Shown: piece after piece, positions 45,501-55,568 of the stretch | How positions within the stretch are numbered: position 1 is the first letter of the stretch | Layout of the letters: each line of letters begins with the position of its first letter | Source of the DNA: Sulfuritalea sp. | Lineage (GTDB): Bacteria; Pseudomonadota; Gammaproteobacteria; Burkholderiales; Rhodocyclaceae | Assembly (NCBI GenBank): GCA_016708585.1 | Contig: JADJFK010000003.1 | Location: 123,317 to 187,316 of the forward strand | Direction of reading: 5' to 3' | Length of the DNA stretch: 64,000 nt | Translations under genes and position numbers: made by a program | Notes under the pieces: generated by a model | Databases searched by the model: none | Seen by the model: only the letters and a program-made list of their open reading frames with translations | What the model was told of the DNA's origin: nothing

Positions 45501-47248
45501 CAGCGCATGCCACCCTTTCTGCCCGGCCGCAGAAGCGATTCTGGGGCTGGGGCTACGTCCACGAGCAACTCAGCGCGCAGGAGCACAGCGTGGTCCAGGC
45601 CTTGCTGGCCCGGTTGCCTGGAGGGTTCAGCGCGAAAGTGAGCGAACCCCAGGTAGAGGACTTTGCGCTGGCGCCTCCCCGGATGCCAGCACCTGCCACG
45701 TTGGCCCCGGTGCTCTCGTGCACCCCGTATGACCGGCTGGTGCATTCGTATGGCAAGAGCTTTGCCGACGGGGTGCGCATGTGGATGCGGCATGTGCCGA
45801 GCGCACCGGACTGGGTCGCGTTCCCGCGCAACGAAGACGAATTGATCGACGTCCTTGACTGGGCTCACGAGCAACGCGTGGCGGTCATACCGTTTGGCGG
45901 GGGTACGAGTGTGGTCAGCGGGGTGGAGGCATCGGTGGGGGATGGCTATCGAGCGACCCTGTCGCTCGACATGGAAAGGTTTGACCGCGTTCTGGAGGTG
46001 GACCCCACCAGCCGCTGCGCCCGCATTCAGGCGGGTGTGCTGGGGCCGGACCTGGAAGCCCAGCTCAAGCCCCACGGCCTGACGTTGCGGCACTACCTGC
46101 AGAGCTTTCAGTTCTCCACACTCGGCGGCTGGATCGCCACCCGTGCGGGCGGGCACTACGCCACGCAGTACACGCACATCGACGACTTCGTACAGAGCAC
46201 CCGCACCGTCACGCCTCGGGGTGTTGTCCAGACGCGGCGCTTGCCGGGTTCAGGTGCAGGCCCTGCGCCCGATCGGCTGATCATTGGCTCCGAGGGCACC
46301 CTGGGCGTCATCACCGAGGCGTGGATGCGCCTGCAAGACCGGCCCACTTTCCGCGCATCGGCCTCGGTGCGTTTCAACAGCTACCCGGATGCGGTGGCGT
46401 GCGTCAGGGCGCTGTCGCAGTCCGGCCTGCAGCCATCCAACTGCCGGTTGCTGGACGCGGCCGAAGTAGCGTTTGCCGGGGTCGGAGACCGCCGCAGCCC
46501 CACCTTGGTCTTGGCGTTTGAGTCCGCCGACCACCCGCTGCATGCCTGGATGGTGCGGGCGCTGGAACTGGTGGCCGACCATGGTGGACTGTACGACCAC
46601 GAGGCCGTCCAGCGGTCCATGGCGCCGGCCGATGCGGCCCATGCAACCGAGACGCCCCAGCACCGCCAAGGGTCGGCTGGTGACTGGCGCGACGCATTCA
46701 TCCGTATGCCGTACTGGCGAGACGAGACGACTCGCCACGGCGCCATCCTGGACACCTTCGAGACCGCCGTTACATGGGATCGCTTTGAGGCGTTCTACGA
46801 CGGCATCAAGCAGGACGTTGCCGAGGCCATTCGCCGCGTGACGGGCCACGCTGTGCCGGTCTCATGTCGCTTCACCCACGTCTATCCGGACGGACCTGCC
46901 ACCTACTTCACGTTTGCGGCATCGTCAGGCGGCCACACCGACCTGGCGAGCACCTGGGCCCAATGGCGCGACATCAAGGCCGCGTGCAATGCGGCCGTGG
47001 TGGGGCATGGCGGCACCAGCACCCACCACCACGCTGTCGGCCGCGACCACCGCCCGAGCTATGAGCAGGAGGTGCCGCAACTCATGCGCCAGGCACTGGC
47101 CGGCGCCAAGGCGGTCATGGACCCGGCCGGCATCATGAACCCGGGTGTGCTCATCGACCCTGCCCAACATTTCGTCGGCATTACCGGAGGCACGGTAAGC
47201 GCTGGTGAAAACGGCGACACTGCGGGTTGGCCCGCTACGACCAAGTGA
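45497..47248 (+). CDS. FAD-linked oxidase, alkylglycerone-phosphate synthase-like
   Basis: A 583-residue flavoenzyme of the VAO/PCMH fold. It contains KRFWGWGYVHEQLS near the N-terminus, the FAD-binding PFGGGTSVVSGVEA (near 133) and the block FSTLGGWIATRAGGHYATQY (near 205), DRLIIGSEGTLGVITEAWMR and, near the end, GTSTHHHAVGRDHR. These match alkyldihydroxyacetonephosphate synthase-like proteins, which in bacteria include uncharacterised catabolic oxidases. Start overlaps EthD by four bases. The gene is complete here but damaged in the second copy. Confidence 0.87.
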   Translation: MTAHATLSARPQKRFWGWGYVHEQLSAQEHSVVQALLARLPGGFSAKVSEPQVEDFALAPPRMPAPATLAPVLSCTPYDRLVHSYGKSFADGVRMWMRHVPSAPDWVAFPRNEDELIDVLDWAHEQRVAVIPFGGGTSVVSGVEASVGDGYRATLSLDMERFDRVLEVDPTSRCARIQAGVLGPDLEAQLKPHGLTLRHYLQSFQFSTLGGWIATRAGGHYATQYTHIDDFVQSTRTVTPRGVVQTRRLPGSGAGPAPDRLIIGSEGTLGVITEAWMRLQDRPTFRASASVRFNSYPDAVACVRALSQSGLQPSNCRLLDAAEVAFAGVGDRRSPTLVLAFESADHPLHAWMVRALELVADHGGLYDHEAVQRSMAPADAAHATETPQHRQGSAGDWRDAFIRMPYWRDETTRHGAILDTFETAVTWDRFEAFYDGIKQDVAEAIRRVTGHAVPVSCRFTHVYPDGPATYFTFAASSGGHTDLASTWAQWRDIKAACNAAVVGHGGTSTHHHAVGRDHRPSYEQEVPQLMRQALAGAKAVMDPAGIMNPGVLIDPAQHFVGITGGTVSAGENGDTAGWPATTK

Positions 47249-47306
47249 ACCCAGTCACGGCACTAGAGAAAAGGAAGAGCAACCCGGCTTTCATCTGACG
47301 GTGCGC

Positions 47307-48275
47307 TTATTCCAGCGTGATCTTCGCGGCGTCGATCACGCCGCGCCACTTCAGGATGTCGGCCTTCAAGCGAAGGCCGAGTTCCTCCGGCGTTGTTGGA
47401 TTCACGTCGCCGCCCTGGCTGCGGATGGACTGTTGGACGTCAGGCTGCATCAAGACCTTGTTGATCTCGGCGTTCAACGCGGTGACGATCGGTTTGGGAG
47501 TACCCGCAGGTGCGAACACCCCATACCAGACGCCGACGTTAAAGTCCTTGTAGCCGGATTCGGCAATGGTCGGAACATCCGGCAAGCTGGGGCTGCGTCT
47601 GGCAGAGCTGACTGCGAGAGGTCGCAGCTTGCCGCTCTTGACCTGGGCCAGGGCCGAGGGGATGGACGAGGACAGCAGACCGACCTGCCCTCCCATCACA
47701 TCGATCAGCGCCGGCGTCGAGCCCTTGTAGGGAATATGGCGCATCTTGATGCCAGCCGTCAGCCCGAACAACTCCGCAACGAGATGGGACACCGTGCCGC
47801 TGCCTGCGGTGGCGAAGGTGATGCTGTCTGGCACGGCCTTGGCCGCCGCCACGACATCCGCCAGGCTCTGGTAAGGCGAACTGCTGGCGGTGAGAAGAAT
47901 GATCGGCGAGTCGGCAACCAGCGCCACGGGCTGGAGGTCTCGCTGCACGTCGTAGGGCAGGTTCTTGTAGAGGAGCGGTGCAACTGCCAAGTTGTCGAGC
48001 TGCCCCATCACCACGTCGTATCCGAGCGCGCTGGCCTTCGCCGCCTCCGCGATGCCGATGGTCCCGCCCGCGCCTGCGCGGTTGTCCACCACCACGGTCC
48101 ATTTGCTGAACTCGGTGAGCTTGTTGGCGACCGTGCGCGCCAGGTAGTCGGTCCCACCGCCGGGTGGAAAAGGCGTAATCATCCGGATGGGCTTTGCCGG
48201 ATAGGCCTGAGCTTGCGCCGAAGTGGCGAGCAAGGCAGCAACGATCGCTGCCGCCACGAGCATGGGTCGAATCAT
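47307..48275 (-). CDS. Tripartite tricarboxylate transporter receptor (Bug/TctC)
   Basis: A 322-residue periplasmic receptor with signal peptide (MIRPMLVAAAIVAALLATSA, cleavage near QAQA), then YPAKPIRMITPFPPGGGTDY, the start typical of Bug proteins. VVDNRAGAGGTIGIAEAAKA and YKDFNVGVWYGVFAPAGTP follow. These bind carboxylates or aromatic acids; betaproteobacteria often keep orphan Bug genes next to catabolic genes. ATG 48275 follows AGGAGA. It converges with the FAD-oxidase gene. Confidence 0.9.
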   Translation of the reverse strand: MIRPMLVAAAIVAALLATSAQAQAYPAKPIRMITPFPPGGGTDYLARTVANKLTEFSKWTVVVDNRAGAGGTIGIAEAAKASALGYDVVMGQLDNLAVAPLLYKNLPYDVQRDLQPVALVADSPIILLTASSSPYQSLADVVAAAKAVPDSITFATAGSGTVSHLVAELFGLTAGIKMRHIPYKGSTPALIDVMGGQVGLLSSSIPSALAQVKSGKLRPLAVSSARRSPSLPDVPTIAESGYKDFNVGVWYGVFAPAGTPKPIVTALNAEINKVLMQPDVQQSIRSQGGDVNPTTPEELGLRLKADILKWRGVIDAAKITLE

Positions 48276-48650
48276 TTGTTGTCTCCTGAAGTAGCGCCGC
48301 CCAGTTCTCTCAGTGAACGGTCGACGCGATGATCAACGATTCGAACTCGGCAGAGCATCTTCTTTCGTCAGCCAAGCATCGCGTGCCGCGATGCATCACT
48401 TCGCTGCGTCGAGCCTGGTCAGAGGCACGCAACGGCGCGCGGGACGGCACCCAGGTCGCCGCTGGGACGATGAACTGCTGATGCCCTGCATCAGGCTGCG
48501 CAATGGCCTGTGCAGGCGTGACTGATCGTCAGGTGTCAGCGGTGCAATGTCCTTGTCGCCACCGTCGGCGTCATCGCTGTCGCCGACCGTGCTCGATCAC
48601 ACCTGCTTCATCAAGTTCTGAAGTTTCCAGAACCTACGCTCCCGCTAGAC
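48276..48650. other. Spacer between the TctC gene and the aceE fragment
   Basis: About 375 bases with no supported gene. It should hold the TctC promoter. Short ORFs here have no ribosome site and no recognisable domain. Confidence 0.5.
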
Positions 48651-48769
48651 TTATGCGAGGGCCCTCTGGGCCAAGCGTGCGATGCTCTCTGCATCGACAC
48701 TGAAGAACGCGCGCAGCGCGGCGCGCGTGTCGCTGCGGCCGAAGCCGTCGGTGCCCAGGGTGTGATAAC
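48651..48769 (-). pseudogene. aceE: 3' end of aceE (pyruvate dehydrogenase E1)
   Basis: The last 39 codons read RYHTLGTDGFGRSDTRAALR and then AFFSVDAESIARLAQRALA before TAA. GTDGFGRSDTR is the conserved C-terminal motif of homodimeric pyruvate dehydrogenase E1. Everything upstream in the gene is missing because IS91-like copy F starts at 48,770. Confidence 0.82.
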
Positions 48770-50445
48770 GCTTGCGAGGGTCAATTTGAGGGCCAGGGCG
48801 ACCACCACAGCCCCAGGCCCTACGTGCGCAAAGCGTTCGAGAAATATCTGGAGTGCGGCATCTTCGCCCACGGCTTTGCCCGCGCCCGCTGCGACGACTG
48901 CGGACACGACTTCCTGGTCGCCTTCTCGTGCAAAGGCAGGGGTGTCTGCCCCTCATGCAACACCCGGCGCATGGCTGAGACGGCGGCACACCTCACCGAC
49001 CATGTGTTTCCCCGCCTGCCGGTGCGCCAGTGGGTGCTGTCGGTGCCCAAACGGCTGCGGTACTACATGCAGCGAGAGGGCCCGGTGCTGGGCATGGTGC
49101 TGCGCATCTTCCTACGCGTCATCGCGCAAACGCTGCAAGCCAACAGCCCTGGTGCGGCCAATGTGGACAAGGCAGCACTGCACATAGGCGCAGTCGCCTT
49201 CATCCACCGCTTTGGCTCCAGTCTGAACGAGCATGTGCACTTCCATGTCTGCGCAGTCGATGGCGTGTTTGAGGAAGTGGCGGGCGAGGAGGGCGATGCT
49301 GCTGATGCAGCTTCTCAAAGCTCACCATCGCGCATCATCTTCCACCCCGCCACCGGCGTGACTGCGGATGCCGTGGGTCAGGTGCAGGCCAGCTTACGCA
49401 AACGCATCCTGCGCGCCTTTGTCGGACGGGGCCTGCTGGAGAGTTTCGAGGCCCAAGAGATGCTGGGCTACAAGCACAGCGGGTTTTCGGCGGACACCAG
49501 CGTGTGCATAGCGGCGCACGACCGCGCCGGGCTGGAGCGGCTGCTGCGCTACTGCGCCCGCCCGCCGTTTGCCATGGAGCGGCTGCGCAAAGCGGGCAGC
49601 GAGCTGGTCTACCGCTGCGCCAAGCAGCACAGCGAGCCCGGCAGCCTGCCTCACAACAAGCGCGGCGTAAAGGCCGATGAGATCACCCTCACCCCGCTGG
49701 AGCTGATTGAACGTATCGCCAAGCTGGTGCCCCCGCCGCGCACGCACCGCCACCGCTACTTTGGCGTGCTGGCACCGAACTCACCCTTGAGGCCTGCCGT
49801 CACGGCGCTGGCGCGTGATGCAGCGGTGAAACCGGCGCAGGTGCAAGCCGAGCCAGCCAGCACGGCTGCAGGCGAGGGCGCACTTGGGGTAAGAAGCCCA
49901 CTGCCAACCCAGACCGAGCCCGCCCAGCCGGTGCCACCCAAGCGCCCGGCGCACTATTTGTGGGCGGTGCTGATGGCCCGTATCTACGAGGTGTTCCCGC
50001 TGCTGTGCCCCATCTGCGGCGGGCAAATGCACATCATCGCCTTCATCACACACAGTGCCGATATCCGCCAAATACTGGAGCACATCGGGGTGGAGACGGA
50101 GCCGCCGCACATCACCCCGGCACGCGGGCCGCCACTGTGGGACGAGTGCGACGCGCAAGCCGCAGAGGGCGTGGAGCCAGCCCCAGACTGGGATGAAGCG
50201 ACCCAACCGGCCCCGGACTTCGAGGTCGATCAGCGCGTCAGTTGGTAGGGTGGCAACAGCGGTTAACAGTGGTTTTGCCAACGTTGCGAGGCAGCGCTGC
50301 GCCTGTCACCGCCAAAAACGGGTCATACCGAAAAATCTCGGGCAACTGGCTTTGAGAAATCAACCCAGCAGTCCCCTGTGTGCATGCCTGAGACGCCCCA
50401 AACGTGTGCTATACTTGTGCTCATGCGGTTGGATTTCCTATCCCC
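48770..50445 (+). mobile_element. IS91-like element, copy F, 5'-truncated
   Basis: Starts GCTTGCGAGGGTC, losing the left end and the first 34 transposase codons, and runs unbroken to the right end at 50,445. The left break is within four bases of the point where copy B resumes. Confidence 0.9.
48824..50248 (+). CDS. IS91-like transposase, copy F, N-terminally shortened
   Basis: A 474-residue frame from GTG 48824, identical to residues 53-526 of copy E. The zinc-binding Cys, HUH motif and putative Tyr remain. The first 52 residues are lost, and no ribosome site precedes the GTG, so expression is doubtful. Confidence 0.82.
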   Translation: MRKAFEKYLECGIFAHGFARARCDDCGHDFLVAFSCKGRGVCPSCNTRRMAETAAHLTDHVFPRLPVRQWVLSVPKRLRYYMQREGPVLGMVLRIFLRVIAQTLQANSPGAANVDKAALHIGAVAFIHRFGSSLNEHVHFHVCAVDGVFEEVAGEEGDAADAASQSSPSRIIFHPATGVTADAVGQVQASLRKRILRAFVGRGLLESFEAQEMLGYKHSGFSADTSVCIAAHDRAGLERLLRYCARPPFAMERLRKAGSELVYRCAKQHSEPGSLPHNKRGVKADEITLTPLELIERIAKLVPPPRTHRHRYFGVLAPNSPLRPAVTALARDAAVKPAQVQAEPASTAAGEGALGVRSPLPTQTEPAQPVPPKRPAHYLWAVLMARIYEVFPLLCPICGGQMHIIAFITHSADIRQILEHIGVETEPPHITPARGPPLWDECDAQAAEGVEPAPDWDEATQPAPDFEVDQRVSW

Positions 50446-50893
50446 CAATGTGTTCATGGGCTACAAAGACCCGGCCCTCACACGCCAGGTGCTTCAGCCG
50501 GACGGCTGGCTGGACACGGGCGACCTGGCCTGGCTGGATGATCAGGGCTATGCACACCTGTGTGGCCGCTCCAAAGACCTGATCAAACGCAACGGCCACA
50601 GCGTTGATCCGCAGGCCATCGAAGAAGTACTTCTGCGACTGCCAGGCGTGGCTGCGGCCGCGGTGGTCGGGCGGCCCGACGAGCGCGCGGGGGAATTGCC
50701 CGTGGCCTTCGTCGCGCCTCAGCCCGGCCACAGCGTCAACCCGCAGCAGCTTTTGAGCGCTTGCCTGCAGGCGTTGGGTGACCCCGTGGCGCAGCCTGTA
50801 GCCCTGTGGCCGCTGGACCAGTTGCCGCTGACCCCAGTCGGCAAGGTCGACAAGCTATTGCTGCGCACCTGGGCGCACAGCCGCGCCATCTAG
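50423..50893 (+). CDS. Adenylating-enzyme C-terminal domain fused to IS end, copy 2
   Basis: Identical product to 44,678-45,148, again starting with MRLDFLSP from the IS91-like right end. It belongs to the short 1,061-bp unit. Confidence 0.78.
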   Translation: MRLDFLSPNVFMGYKDPALTRQVLQPDGWLDTGDLAWLDDQGYAHLCGRSKDLIKRNGHSVDPQAIEEVLLRLPGVAAAAVVGRPDERAGELPVAFVAPQPGHSVNPQQLLSACLQALGDPVAQPVALWPLDQLPLTPVGKVDKLLLRTWAHSRAI

Positions 50894-50933
50894 TTCCTAC
50901 CCCTGCGTTTTCCCTTCTACCCCAGGAGTTTTC

Positions 50934-51245
50934 ATGATCCGCGTGACCGTTTCCTACCCCACCACCGCCGATGCATCGTTTGACCACGGCTACTACGAAA
51001 CCAAACACCGCGCGCTGGTGCAATCGCTGATGGGCCCCCATGGCCTTGTGCGCGTGGAGATGGACCGGTACCTGTCGGACGGGGAGGGCCAGCCAGCCCC
51101 GGTCGTGGCTGCGGCACACCTGCTGTTTACCGACATGGCGAGTTTTCAGGCCGCCATGGCCGCTGTCGGTAAAACCGTGAATGCCGACATCCGCAACTAC
51201 ACCAGCATCGTGCCCTCCATCCTCATCAGCGAGACGGTGGCATGA
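50934..51245 (+). CDS. EthD-family small protein, copy 2
   Basis: Same 103-residue protein as at 45,189 with one change (SDGRGQ to SDGEGQ). It is intact, but its coupled FAD-oxidase partner is cut after 96 bases, so the pair cannot work as in copy 1. Confidence 0.85.
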   Translation: MIRVTVSYPTTADASFDHGYYETKHRALVQSLMGPHGLVRVEMDRYLSDGEGQPAPVVAAAHLLFTDMASFQAAMAAVGKTVNADIRNYTSIVPSILISETVA

Positions 51246-51337
51246 CAGCGCATGCCACCCTTTCTGCCCGGCCGCAGAAGCGATTCTGGGGCTGGGGCTA
51301 CGTCCACGAGCAACTCAGCGCGCAGGAGCACAGCGTG
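51242..51337 (+). pseudogene. 5' stub of the FAD-linked oxidase gene
   Basis: Only 32 codons remain (to LSAQEHSV). At 51,337/51,338 the sequence jumps into the last 169 bases of the IS91-like element. The join is a deletion inside an otherwise tandem unit. Confidence 0.88.
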
Positions 51338-51506
51338 TGCCAACGTTGCGAGGCAGCGCTGCGCCTGTCACCGCCAAAACGGGTCATACCGAAAAATCTC
51401 GGGCAACTGGCTTTGAGAAATCAACCCAGCAGTCCCCTGTGTGCATGCCTGAGACGCCCCAAACGTGTGCTATACTTGTGCTCATGCGGTTGGATTTCCT
51501 ATCCCC
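51338..51506 (+). mobile_element. IS91-like right end only (169 bp)
   Basis: From TGCCAACGTTGCG to TTTCCTATCCCC, all beyond the transposase stop codon. One A is missing from the CCAAAAACG run. It shows that the right end is kept even when nearly all of the element is deleted. Confidence 0.9.
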
Positions 51507-51952
51507 CAATGTGTTCATGGGCTACAAAGACCCGGCCCTCACACGCCAGGTGCTTCAGCCGGACGGCTGGCTGGACACGGGCGACCTGCGCCTAGCTGGA
51601 TGATCAGGGCTATGCACACCTGTGTGGCCGCTCCAAAGACCTGATCAAACGTAACGGCCACACAGCGTTGATCCGCAGGCCATCGAAGAAGTACTTCTGC
51701 GACTGCCAGGCGTGGCTGCGGCCGCGGTGGTCGGGCGGCCCGACGAGCGCGCGGGAATTGCCCGTGGCCTTCGTCGCGCCTCAGCCCGGCCACAGCGTCA
51801 ACCCGCAGCAGCTTTGAGCGCTTGCCTGCAGGCGTTGGGTGACCCCGTGGCGCGGCCCGCCCCTGTGGCCGCTGGACCAGTTGCCGCTGACCCCAGTCGG
51901 CAAGGTCGACAAGCTATTGCTGCGCACCTGGGCGCACAGCCGCGCCATCTAG
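51484..51952 (+). pseudogene. Adenylating-enzyme C-terminal fragment, copy 3, frameshifted
   Basis: Same sequence as copies 1 and 2 but with several indels (for example near 51,592, 51,663, 51,755, 51,815 and 51,860), so the frame is lost early. Confidence 0.85.
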
Positions 51953-51991
51953 TTCCTACCCCTGCGTTTTCCTTCTACCCCAGGAGTTTTC

Positions 51992-52302
51992 ATGATCCGC
52001 GTGACCGTTTCCTACCCCACCACCGCCGATGCATCGTTTGACCACGGCTACTACGAAACCAAACACCGCGCGCTGGTGCAATCGCTGATGGGCCCCCATG
52101 GCCTTGTGCGCGTGGAGATGGACCGGTACCTGTCGGACGGGAGGGCCAGCCAGCCCCGGTCGTGGCTGCGGCACACCTGCTGTTTACCGACATGGCGAGT
52201 TTTCAGGCCGCCATGGCCGCTGTCGGTAAAACCGTGAATGCCGACATCCGCAACTACACCAGCATCGTGCCCTCCATCCTCATCAGCGAGACGGTGGCAT
52301 GA
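51992..52302 (+). pseudogene. EthD-family gene, copy 3, frameshifted
   Basis: One G is missing near 52,143 compared with copy 1. The N-terminal 50 residues are unchanged, and the remainder is out of frame. Confidence 0.85.
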
Positions 52303-54046
52303 CAGCGCATGCCACCCTTTCTGCCCGGCCGCAGAAGCGATTCTGGGGCTGGGGCTGCGTCCACGAGCAACTCAGCGCGCAGGAGCACAGCGTGGTCCAG
52401 GCCTTGCTGGCCTGGTTGCCTGGAGGGTTCAGCGCGAAAGTGAGCGAACCCCAGGTAGAGGACTTTGCGCTGGCGCCTCCCCGGATGCCAGCACCTGCCA
52501 CGTTGGCCCCGGTGCTCTCGTGCACCCCGTATGACCGGCTGGTGCATTCGTATGGCAAGAGCTTTGCCGACGGGGTGCGCATGTGGATGCGGCATGTGCC
52601 GAGCGCACCGGACTGGGTCGCGTTCCCGCGCAACGAAGACGAATTGATCGACGTCCTTGACTGGGCTCACGAGCAACGCGTGGCGGTCATACCGTTTGGC
52701 GGGGGTACGAGTGTGGTCAGCGGGTGGAGGCATCGGTGGGGATGGCTATCGAGCGACCCTGTCGCTCGACATGGAAAGGTTTGACCGCGTTCTGGAGGTG
52801 GACCCCACCAGCCGCTGCGCCCGCATTCAGGCGGGTGTGCTGGGGCCGGACCTGGAAGCCCAGCTCAAGCCCCACGGCCTGACGTTGCGGCACTACCTGC
52901 AGAGCTTTCAGTTCTCCACACTCGGCGGCTGGATCGCCACCCGTGCGGGCGGGCACTACGCCACGCAGTACACGCACATCGACGACTTCGTACAGAGCAC
53001 CCGCACCGTCACGCCTCGGGGTGTTGTCCAGACGCGGCGCTTGCCGGGTTCAGGTGCAGGCCCTGCGCCCGATCGGCTGATCATTGGCTCCGAGGGCACC
53101 CTGGGCGTCATCCCGAGGCGTGGATGCGCCTGCAAGACCGGCCCACTTTCCGCGCATCGGCCTCGGTGCGTTTCAACAGCTACCCGGATGCGGTGGCGTG
53201 CGTCAGGGCGCTGTCGCAGTCCGGCCTGCAGCCATCCAACTGCCGGTTGCTGGACGCGGCCGAAGTAGCGTTTGCCGGGGTCGGAGACCGCCGCAGCCCC
53301 ACCTTGGTCTTGGCGTTTGAGTCCGCCGACCACCCGCTGCATGCCTGGATGGTGCGGGCGCTGGAACTGGTGGCCGACCATGGTGGACTGTACGACCACG
53401 AGGCCGTCCAGCGGTCCATGGCGCCGGCCGATGCGGCCCATGCAACCGAGACGCCCCAGCACCGCCAAGGGTCGGCTGGTGACTGGCGCGACGCATTCAT
53501 CCGTATGCCGTACTGGCGAGACGAGACGACTCGCCACGGCGCCATCCTGGACACCTTCGAGACCGCCGTTACATGGGATCGCTTTGAGGCGTTCTACGAC
53601 GGCATCAAGCAGGACGTTGCCGAGGCCATTCGCCGCGTGACGGGCCACGCTGTGCCGGTCTCATGTCGCTTCACCCACGTCTATCCGGACGGACCTGCCA
53701 CCTACTTCACGTTTGCGGCATCGTCAGGCGGCCACACCGACCTGGCGAGCACCTCGGGCCCAATGGCGCGACATCAAGGCCGCGTGCAATGCGGCCGTGG
53801 TGGGGCATGGCGGCACCAGCACCCACCACCACGCTGTCGGCCGCGACCACCGCCCGAGCTTGAGCAGGAGGTGCCGCAACTCATGCGCCAGGCACTGGCC
53901 GGGCCAAGGCGGTCATGGACCCGGCCGGCATCATGAACCCGGGTGTGCTCATCGACCCTGCCCAACATTTCGTCGGCATTACCGGAGGCACGGTAAGCGC
54001 TGGTGAAAACGGCGACACTGCGGGTTGGCCCGCTACGACCAGGTGA
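52299..54046 (+). pseudogene. FAD-linked oxidase, copy 2, frameshifted
   Basis: Nearly identical to 45,497-47,248 except for single-base indels near 52,723, 52,737, 53,113, 53,755, 53,860 and 53,902, and a few substitutions. The longest open stretch runs from about 53,124. As written it cannot give the full enzyme. Confidence 0.87.
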
Positions 54047-54104
54047 ACCCAGTCACGGCACTAGAGAAAAGGAAGAGCAACCCGGCTTTCATCTGACGGT
54101 GCGC

Positions 54105-55075
54105 TTATTCCAGCGTGATCTTCGCGGCGTCGATCACGCCGCGCCACTTTCAGGATGTCGGCCTTCAAGCGAAGGCCGAGTTCCTCCGGCGTTGTTGGAT
54201 TCACGTCGCCGCCCTGGCTGCGGATGGACTGTTGGACGTCAGGCTGCATCAAGACCTTGTTGATCTCGGCGTTCAACGCGGTGACGATCGGTTTGGGAGT
54301 ACCCGCAGGTGCGAACACCCCATACCAGACGCCGACGTTAAAGTCCTTGTAGCCGGATTCGGCAATGGTCGGAACATCCGGCAAGCTGGGGCTGCGTCTG
54401 GCAGAGCTGACTGCGAGAGGTCGCAGCTTGCCGCTCTTGACCTGGGGCCAGGGCCGAGGGGATGGACGAGGACAGCAGACCGACCTGCCCTCCCATCACA
54501 TCGATCAGCGCCGGCGTCGAGCCCTTGTAGGGAATATGGCGCATCTTGATGCCAGCCGTCAGCCCGAACAACTCCGCAACGGATGGGACACCGTGCCGCT
54601 GCCTGCGGTGGCGAAGGTGATGCTGTCTGGCACGGCCTTGGCCGCCGCCACGACATCCGCCAGGCTCTGGTAAGGCGAACTGCTGGCGGTGAGAAGAATG
54701 ATCGGCGAGTCGGCAACCAGCGCCACGGGCTGGAGGTCTCGCTGCACGTCGTAGGGCAGGTTCTTGTAGAGGAGCGGTGCAACTGCCAAGTTGTCGAGCT
54801 GCCCCATCACCACGTCGTATCCGAGCGCGCTGGCCTTCGCCGCCTCCGCGATGCCGATGGTCCCGCCCGCGCCTGCGCGGTTGTCCACCACCACGGTCCA
54901 TTTGCTGAACTCGGTGAGCTTGTTGGCGACCGTGCGCGCCAGGTAGTCGGTCCCACCGCCGGGTGGAAAAGGCGTAATCATCCGGATGGGCTTTGCCGGA
55001 TAGGGCCTGAGCTTGCGCCGAAGTGGCGAGCAAGGCAGCAACGATCGCTGCCGCCACGAGCATGGGTCGAATCAT
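54105..55075 (-). pseudogene. TctC/Bug receptor, copy 2, frameshifted
   Basis: Nearly identical to 47,307-48,275 but with indels near 54,150, 54,445, 54,581 and 55,004, so the signal peptide and the mature part are in different frames. Confidence 0.87.
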
Positions 55076-55450
55076 TTGTTGTCTCCTGAAGTAGCGCCGC
55101 CCAGTTCTCTCAGTGAACGGTCGACGCGATGATCAACGATTCGAACTCGGCAGAGCATCTTCTTTCGTCAGCCAAGCATCGCGTGCCGCGATGCATCACT
55201 TCGCTGCGTCGAGCCTGGTCAGAGGCACGCAACGGCGCGCGGGACGGCACCCAGGTCGCCGCTGGGACGATGAACTGCTGATGCCCTGCATCAGGCTGCG
55301 CAATGGCCTGTGCAGGCGTGACTGATCGTCAGGTGTCAGCGGTGCAATGTCCTTGTCGCCACCGTCGGCGTCATCGCTGTCGCCGACCGTGCTCGATCAC
55401 ACCTGCTTCATCAAGTTCTGAAGTTTCCAGAACCTACGCTCCCGCTAGAC

Positions 55451-55568
55451 TTATGCGAGGGCCCTCTGGGCCAAGCGTGCGATGCTCTCTGCATCGACAC
55501 TGAAGAACGCGCGCAGCGCGGGCGCGCGTCGCTGCGGCCGAAGCCGTCGGTGCCCAGGGTGTGATAAC
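55451..55568 (-). pseudogene. aceE: 3' end of aceE, copy 2
   Basis: Same 3' fragment as at 48,651 with small indels near 55,520-55,530. Its join to the IS91-like element is identical to that at 48,769/48,770, so the join was copied with the unit. Confidence 0.8.

Noticed and set aside
49781..50281. Minus-strand ORF of 166 codons repeated in every IS91-like copy
   Set aside because: It recurs only because the element recurs. It has no ribosome site or known domain and lies opposite the transposase gene.
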